Below the pieces are notes generated by a model that was not told the DNA's origin, made no database searches, and was given only the letters and a program-made list of their open reading frames with translations. A program made the position numbers and the translations under genes. Below, one piece after another: positions 26,133-29,357 of a stretch of DNA of 29,357 nt (positions within the stretch are counted from its first letter, which is position 1; the number at the start of each line of letters is the position of its first letter). This stretch comes from a virus: the IMG/VR virus record IMGVR_UViG_3300003322_000790, positions 1 through 29,357 of that record; one strand, 5' to 3'.

Positions 26133-26160
26133 AACGTTATGAGTTATTTTACTATTGTGT
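26133..26160 (-). promoter_or_regulatory. Bipartite upstream element, copy 3
   Basis: AACGTTAT-N12-TATTGTGT in plus-strand reading, 8 nt before the start codon of the 109-aa gene. The eight-base boxes equal those of copy 2 and the spacing is identical, while the 12-nt spacers differ. Confidence 0.6.
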
Positions 26161-26170
26161 AAGGGTATAA

Positions 26171-26416
26171 TTAGTTAGTTGAATCTTCTTTTTCTGGCAG
26201 GGAGGACTTTATATTTTTATCAAACCATGAAATAGGGTAACGATTACCAGAAAGTGCATTTTGCATCATTTCCATCTTAACATCAGTAAGAATTTTACCC
26301 AATGTGTTGTTAACTTCTTTAACTACTAATGGCTTTCTCTTGCCTGTTAAAAGACCATGCAAGTTTTCATTCAATGCTTTTCTCATATCAAATGAGTTAG
26401 TTACTTCTGTTATCAT
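26171..26416 (-). CDS. Small conserved phage protein
   Basis: This 81-aa helical protein contains the pattern MRKALNENLHGLLTGKRKPL, VKEVNNTLGKILTDVKMEM and ALSGNRYPISWF. This layout (short helix pair with L-x-G-x-x-x-P-x-x-x-x-x-x-x-N-x-x-G-K-I) is seen in small uncharacterised phage proteins, often near regulators or replication genes. It overlaps the end of the upstream 127-aa gene by 20 nt. Function unknown. Confidence 0.55.
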   Translation of the reverse strand: MITEVTNSFDMRKALNENLHGLLTGKRKPLVVKEVNNTLGKILTDVKMEMMQNALSGNRYPISWFDKNIKSSLPEKEDSTN

Positions 26417-26780
26417 ATTTTTTAAGTTGTCTTTTTATTATTAAAAATTTTCTGTGTATGTTTATAAGTTCCTTATTCACAATATCCTTTGAGATAACAC
26501 CACGCTTTGTCATACAATAGGTTATATAATTATCGCTCATGCTTATTATTTCGCCCCGTAAATATTCATTAGTTCTAACTCGACTTACTTCAAAAGAAGT
26601 AGATGTTTTTCGTTTTTCATAGTCTTTTTTTGACACTTCTTTATTTAATCTCCTTTTCTTTGACCATTCTCTCATATAAGAACGTAATTTATCTCTGTTT
26701 TTTTCTCGCCATTTTTTCATGTATGGCGTTGCAGTCCTTTTTTGGTATTCTGATTTCTTTTCTTTATTTACGTATGGCAT
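26397..26780 (-). CDS. Basic protein with nuclease-associated repeat motif
   Basis: This 127-aa very basic protein has an N-terminal Tyr/Lys/Arg-rich repeat region (YQKR, YMKKWREKNRDKLR, YMREWSKKRR), a pattern common in proteins linked to phage HNH enzymes and DNA binding. Its C-terminal half, SMSDNYITYCMTKRGVISKD and NKELINIHRKFLIIKRQLKK, resembles the [LM]SD-x-Y-[IV] ... IP/IV-x-x-x-EL-x-x-x-[KR] tail of many Bacteroidota phage proteins. A nucleic-acid-binding role is plausible. Confidence 0.55.
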   Translation of the reverse strand: MPYVNKEKKSEYQKRTATPYMKKWREKNRDKLRSYMREWSKKRRLNKEVSKKDYEKRKTSTSFEVSRVRTNEYLRGEIISMSDNYITYCMTKRGVISKDIVNKELINIHRKFLIIKRQLKKYDNRSN

Positions 26781-26828
26781 TAAAAAAATATTTTTTAAAG
26801 AAGTTAATTGTAATTAATGGGTTAGTTA

Positions 26829-27257
26829 TTAATAGTCGCCTGATGCACCGGAGGAGCTTGTATCAAATGAACTACCTGAATCAAAACTTGTAGAATCACT
26901 TCCAAACTAAGAACTACTTGAATCAAAAAAATTACTGGAACTATCAAAGCTTGAAGATGTATCTAAAGAAGAATGATATGAAGAATTATCAAATGAAGAA
27001 GTGTCGTGGTGTGATGGATAAGAATAATCATTTGAAGATGATTCTAAATTTTGCTGCATCATTGTATTGTAAATATTACCGGGCATATAAAAATATTTTG
27101 GGTCTGTTATTATATTGTCCGGTTCACTACTTGGTGTATCATACATTTTACTACTATTTTCTCCAAAACGCAGGTCACGTTTATTATCATTCCTTGAAAT
27201 ATTTCTAATTTCAGTTGTCTTATTTTTTCTACCAAAAAGCCATTTAAATAATCCCAT
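26829..27257 (-). CDS. Ser/Asp-rich protein interrupted by an in-frame TAG
   Basis: A 116-codon ORF (start 27257, TAG at 26907-26909) begins with a basic aromatic segment (MGLFKWLFGRKNKTTEIR) and becomes Ser/Asp/Phe/Tyr-rich with repeats such as FDSSS. Past the TAG the same frame stays open for 25 more codons with the same composition (FGSDSTSFDSGSSFDTSSSG and then ASGDY) before two TAA stops at 26829-26826. Small Bacteroidota and phage proteins with this N-terminus and a Ser/Gly-rich tail commonly end in G-A-S-G-x-[WYF], so the true C-terminus probably lies beyond the TAG. Possible explanations are a nonsense mutation, sequencing error or programmed readthrough. It is the first gene of the leftward array; function unknown. 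Confidence 0.6.
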
Positions 27258-27383
27258 AAATAAAATTTTTAAATTAAAAAAGTGAAGAAAAAAATGATAC
27301 AGCGAAGTAATAAAATAAAAATGATAAATAAAAATTTTTTTATTAAATTTGAGTAATTATTTTTGATTATAAATTTTTAGTAA
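27258..27383. other. Divergent intergenic region between the two arms
   Basis: These 126 nt are extremely A/T-rich and separate the leftward array from the rightward operon. The gap must hold start signals for both directions, but only the rightward -7 box (27358-27365) is recognisable. I see no clear leftward TAnnTTTG. The region would also suit binding by the small repressor encoded immediately to the right. Confidence 0.5.
27358..27365 (+). promoter_or_regulatory. Candidate promoter for the rightward operon
   Basis: TATTTTTG matches the Bacteroidota -7 consensus TAnnTTTG and ends 18 nt before the ATG of the repressor gene, a sensible distance for a short leader. The -33 region about 19-21 nt upstream is a T-run (TTTTTTT) without a clear TTTG. 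Confidence 0.5.
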
Positions 27384-27599
27384 ATGGAACTTGTAAGAGA
27401 CACAATTAAGGCCGAATTAAAGAATCAGGGACGGTCAAATCGCTACTTGATAAAAAAGTTAAAAGAGGACTACAATATTAAGCTAAATGACGCACAAATA
27501 TCAAACAGATTAAATGGAAGTAGAGAATTTACAGTAGATGAAGTCGCTGCTTGCTGTGCAATTTTGAGTATTGAGCCAAACAAAATATTAAGTGTATGA
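27384..27599 (+). CDS. Small XRE/Cro-like helix-turn-helix regulator
   Basis: This 71-aa protein is entirely helical, with a likely helix-turn-helix at about residues 20-45 (RYLIKKLKEDYNIKLNDAQI then SNRLNG) followed by VDEVAACCAILSIEPNKIL. The ending A-x-[IL]-L-x-[IV]-x-P-x-x-[IL]-L is typical of XRE family repressors. Position at the strand switch, next to the promoter region, suggests it controls one or both arms. Its TGA overlaps the ATG of the GIY-YIG gene. Confidence 0.7.
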   Translation: MELVRDTIKAELKNQGRSNRYLIKKLKEDYNIKLNDAQISNRLNGSREFTVDEVAACCAILSIEPNKILSV

Positions 27600-28006
27600 A
27601 CCAAATAACTACTGTAAATTTTATAGGATTAGATTGGTATAGAATACCTTTTCAATCCATAAACAAGATTAAATTTCCTATTACATACGCTGTTTACATG
27701 TTTGTTTTAGATTCAAATTGTAACCGTAACAATGAGATATTATATTGTGGGTCAACTAACTCAATTAGTGGAAGATTTAATTCCCATCATGTACTTGCGG
27801 ACATAAAAAATAAAAACAGGTCGCAAGCGAATATATTTTTATATTTTAGAGATAATAAATTGGACTGGAAAATTGAAAGTAAGCTAATTCACAAATATCA
27901 TCCTATTTATAATCGGCACAGTCATAGATATTCTCAGTTAAGAATTGATAATTTCTGGGATGAAGTATCTAAAACAACTATATTATACCACGATGTTTTA
28001 ATTTAG
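27596..28006 (+). CDS. GIY-YIG nuclease
   Basis: This 136-aa protein has the GIY-YIG layout: AVY at residues 32-34 and YCG at 50-52 as the two short motifs, catalytic-type Arg at 60 in SGRF, His64 nearby, metal-binding Glu94 (WKIESKLIHKYHP) and Asn106 in IYNRH. The two signature tripeptides deviate from GIY and YIG only modestly. It lacks extra DNA-binding domains, so it may be a free-standing homing or host-DNA nuclease, or belong to DNA processing. ATGA overlap with the upstream repressor gene; an intrinsic terminator begins at its TAG stop. Confidence 0.75.
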   Translation: MNQITTVNFIGLDWYRIPFQSINKIKFPITYAVYMFVLDSNCNRNNEILYCGSTNSISGRFNSHHVLADIKNKNRSQANIFLYFRDNKLDWKIESKLIHKYHPIYNRHSHRYSQLRIDNFWDEVSKTTILYHDVLI

Positions 28007-28037
28007 GCACCAGCTTTAAACTGTAGTGCCTCTTTTT
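28005..28037 (+). terminator. Intrinsic terminator after the GIY-YIG gene
   Basis: Stem AGGCAC (28005-28010) pairs with GTGCCT (28026-28031), with an inner CAG/CTG extension across a small bulge, followed by T5 at 28033-28037. The stem is much more GC-rich than its surroundings and includes the last bases of the TAG stop. It would end transcription of the repressor and GIY-YIG pair, or attenuate it before the HNH gene. Confidence 0.75.
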
Positions 28038-28062
28038 ATTTATAGATGTAACATACTCAAAT

Positions 28063-28611
28063 ATGCCAGAGCGTATACCCCTGTCTAAAAAACTAAGATT
28101 TGATATATTTAAAAGGGATGCATTTACTTGCCAATACTGTGGGAATACCCCACCTCAAGTCATTCTTGAGATTGATCATATTATACCTGTTTCAAAAAAA
28201 GGAACTAATCAAATTGATAATTTAATCACTTCTTGTTTTGAATGCAACAGAGGTAAGAGCAATTTTGAATTATCAATTCTACCCAAAACAACTATTGAGA
28301 AAAAAGAATTATTAATTGAAAAAGAAACTCAATATAAGGAATATCAAAAATTACTTATAAAAGTAGATAAACGAATAAGACAAGACATTCAATTAATTGA
28401 TGATACTTTTCAGAGACATTTCCCCGATAGAGAAACTACTAAATCTTTTAAACATTCATCTATAAGAAAATTTATAGAAAAATTAGGTTTTATTGAAGTT
28501 AATAATGCAATGGAAGCAGCTTGCTCCAAAATGATAGATTCTGGACAAGCATTGAAATATTTCTGTGGAATTTGTTGGACTATAATCAAAAGAAAAAATA
28601 ATAATGAGTAA
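28063..28611 (+). CDS. HNH endonuclease with C-terminal extra domain
   Basis: A complete zinc-bound HNH nuclease: C23-Q-Y-C26, E-I-D38-H39 (the catalytic His in EIDHIIPVS), Asn in DNLI and the second pair C58-x2-C61 in SCFECNRGKSN. All four zinc ligands are intact, unlike the NinG-like protein on the other arm. Residues about 80-182 form a separate, mostly helical domain ending KYFCGICWTIIKRK, which is often found with HNH or replication proteins in phages of Gram-positive and Bacteroidota hosts. It may be involved in DNA processing during replication or be a free-standing mobile nuclease. Overlaps the next gene by 8 nt. Confidence 0.8.
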   Translation: MPERIPLSKKLRFDIFKRDAFTCQYCGNTPPQVILEIDHIIPVSKKGTNQIDNLITSCFECNRGKSNFELSILPKTTIEKKELLIEKETQYKEYQKLLIKVDKRIRQDIQLIDDTFQRHFPDRETTKSFKHSSIRKFIEKLGFIEVNNAMEAACSKMIDSGQALKYFCGICWTIIKRKNNNE

Positions 28612-29125
28612 GAGATTCACAGATACAGATATTTGGGATCAGGATTGGTATGTAGAACTCCCAAACAAATATAAGTTACTTTGGAATTATATTAAAGATA
28701 AATGTGATGACTCAGGCGTTTGGCGACCCAATAAATCAATTATCCAAAAAATTATTGGTGAACCTCTTCAATTAAATGATTTTTTAGAATTTGTAAATGA
28801 TGGAAAGACCCGAATAATGCCTTTGCCAAATGGTAGATGGTTTATAAGAGAGTTTTTTGTTTTCCAATATGGAGAAAATTTTAATCCGATGAGTATGATT
28901 CACAAAGGAATCCTGAAAAGATTATTGGCTAATAGTATAAACATCAAAGAAATTCCAAAAATAAATATCGGAATTTTAAAAGATGTTGATAATCAAACAA
29001 TTGAGCAAATAGCCTATTTAAAGGATAATAAACCGCTATTGATAGGACTTGGATATTCTATTAATAGTCTGAAAGATAAGGATAAGGAAAAGGATCAGGA
29101 TAAGGATAAGGATAAGGAAATATAA
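28604..29125 (+). CDS. Replication-initiation-like protein with low-complexity tail
   Basis: This 173-aa protein begins with RFTDTDIWDQDWYVELPNKY and KLLWNYIKDKCDDSGVW, the typical opening of phage replisome-organiser-like N-terminal domains (winged helix). WFIREFFVFQYGENF near residue 85 continues that pattern. The C-terminal 20 residues are a Lys/Asp/Glu repeat encoded by GATAAG-type hexamers. A role in bringing the replisome to the origin is likely from family resemblance and from the neighbouring replication-like gene. Confidence 0.65.
   Translation: MSKRFTDTDIWDQDWYVELPNKYKLLWNYIKDKCDDSGVWRPNKSIIQKIIGEPLQLNDFLEFVNDGKTRIMPLPNGRWFIREFFVFQYGENFNPMSMIHKGILKRLLANSINIKEIPKINIGILKDVDNQTIEQIAYLKDNKPLLIGLGYSINSLKDKDKEKDQDKDKDKEI
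29075..29116 (+). repeat. GATAAG hexanucleotide tract in the gene end
   Basis: Seven contiguous 6-nt units, five exact GATAAG and two variants (GAAAAG, GATCAG), encode the Lys-Asp tail of the replication-like protein. Tandem short repeats inside a replication gene could serve as iterons, as in origins embedded in initiator genes (lambda O), or may simply be a slippage-prone low-complexity tail. Confidence 0.6.
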
Positions 29126-29162
29126 TTAAGATCTTAAACTTTTAAAAGGTTAGAAATTTATT

Positions 29163-29186
29163 AGGTATTTACTATCGTAAATACCT
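29163..29186. repeat. Perfect 10-bp hairpin between replication genes
   Basis: AGGTATTTAC (29163-29172), a 4-nt loop TATC, then GTAAATACCT (29177-29186). A T6 run follows at 29192-29197 after five bases (GCAAG). In DNA it could be a dimer operator or origin element; in RNA, a weak rightward terminator. The five-base gap before the T-run makes a terminator less certain. Confidence 0.55.
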
Positions 29187-29212
29187 GCAAGTTTTTTCAA
29201 ATAAAAAATTTT

Positions 29213-29357
29213 ATGGCAAAAACAAAAAAAGAACCTGAACCATTTTGGTCTGATTTTGTAGAAACTTTTTTTAATTTTTATCAAAAAAAATTTTTTGACG
29301 AAAAGCCAAGTTTTGATGGTTCTGCGCCGCGCGATCTTTTAGGAATTATAGTTGCCC
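29213..29357 (+). CDS. Start of a probable replication-related gene (truncated by window)
   Basis: An ORF begins with ATG at 29213 and stays open to the window end: 48 codons, with two aromatic-rich helices and the sequence FDGSAPRDLLGII. I recall the block F-W-x-D-x-x-x-x-x-F-x-F and FDGSAPRDLK from uncharacterised replication-region proteins of Bacteroidota phages, which usually follow a replisome-organiser-like gene as here. Only the N-terminus is visible, so function remains tentative. Confidence 0.55.
   Translation, partial: MAKTKKEPEPFWSDFVETFFNFYQKKFFDEKPSFDGSAPRDLLGIIVA

Noticed and set aside
26783-26796. Perfect A6-TA-T6 palindrome next to the 127-aa gene start
   Set aside because: Simple A/T run in an A/T-rich leader; several similar runs occur before other start codons.
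26907-26909. Genome-wide recoding of TAG as an amino acid, as in some crAss-like phages
   Set aside because: Large virion genes (up to 1920 codons) are open under the standard code, and TAG ends the GroES, GNAT-like, GIY-YIG and 96-aa accessory genes at sensible places. Only the Ser-rich gene suggests readthrough.
26603-27208. Rightward open frames across the basic and Ser-rich genes (26603-26893 and 26918-27208)
   Set aside because: Antisense shadows created by Lys- and Ser-rich coding sequence; their products are low-complexity Phe/Leu or Tyr/Asn runs without family resemblance.
1-29357. tRNA genes, CRISPR arrays, insertion sequences, integrase or endolysin
   Set aside because: Looked for in gaps and genes. 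No cloverleaf-sized gap with tRNA-like sequence, no spaced direct repeats, and no transposase, recombinase or lysozyme motif was recognised by eye.

Overview
This window reads as part of the genome of a tailed, podovirus-type bacteriophage of Bacteroidota. It is AT-rich, and its genes are packed with 1-10 nt overlaps (ATGA and TAATG junctions). Start codons are preceded by A/T-rich leaders instead of clear Shine-Dalgarno sites, and two places carry the Bacteroidota -7 consensus TAnnTTTG. The portal, large terminase, connector-like proteins and stabilization-like protein resemble those of crAss-like phages and the related Cellulophaga podoviruses. That placement comes from remembered family patterns, not a search. 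Both ends of the window cut through the genome: no major capsid protein is visible, and the last gene runs off the right edge.

Layout. One leftward (minus-strand) gene array fills about 27.26 kb down to base 82. In transcription order it starts with a Ser/Asp-rich gene interrupted by a TAG codon (27.26-26.83 kb). Next is a block of about 14 small accessory genes (26.8-22.9 kb), mostly unknown but including an ASCH/PUA-like protein, two small membrane proteins, and a repeated bipartite motif in front of several start codons. A 223-nt gap with inverted repeats and a candidate promoter follows. Then come a RepL-like winged-helix protein and a NinG-like protein with a degraded zinc site. A set of small genes after that includes a single-domain GroES and a second protein that looks like two GroES domains in one chain. 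The virion module follows: three connector-like proteins, a 1179-aa stabilization-like protein, then a four-gene cassette (degenerate GNAT fold, about 185 aa, about 519 aa, 1920 aa) whose order and size trend match T7 gp13-gp14-gp15-gp16. Last are a small coiled-coil protein (possible small terminase), the large terminase and the portal.

At 27.26-27.38 kb the strand switches. A rightward operon follows: a small XRE/Cro-like repressor, a GIY-YIG nuclease, a good intrinsic terminator, an HNH endonuclease, a replication-initiation-like protein with a GATAAG hexanucleotide tract, a perfect hairpin, and the start of another probable replication gene. This looks like the early/control arm facing away from the late arm.

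The main points for a second look are the bipartite upstream element AACGTTAT-N12-TATTGTGT, the TAG-interrupted Ser-rich gene whose likely true C-terminus lies beyond the stop, the three GroES-like domains in two neighbouring genes, and the T7-like ejection cassette. I saw no tRNA, CRISPR array, insertion sequence, integrase or endolysin. No gene-free stretch exceeds about 225 nt.
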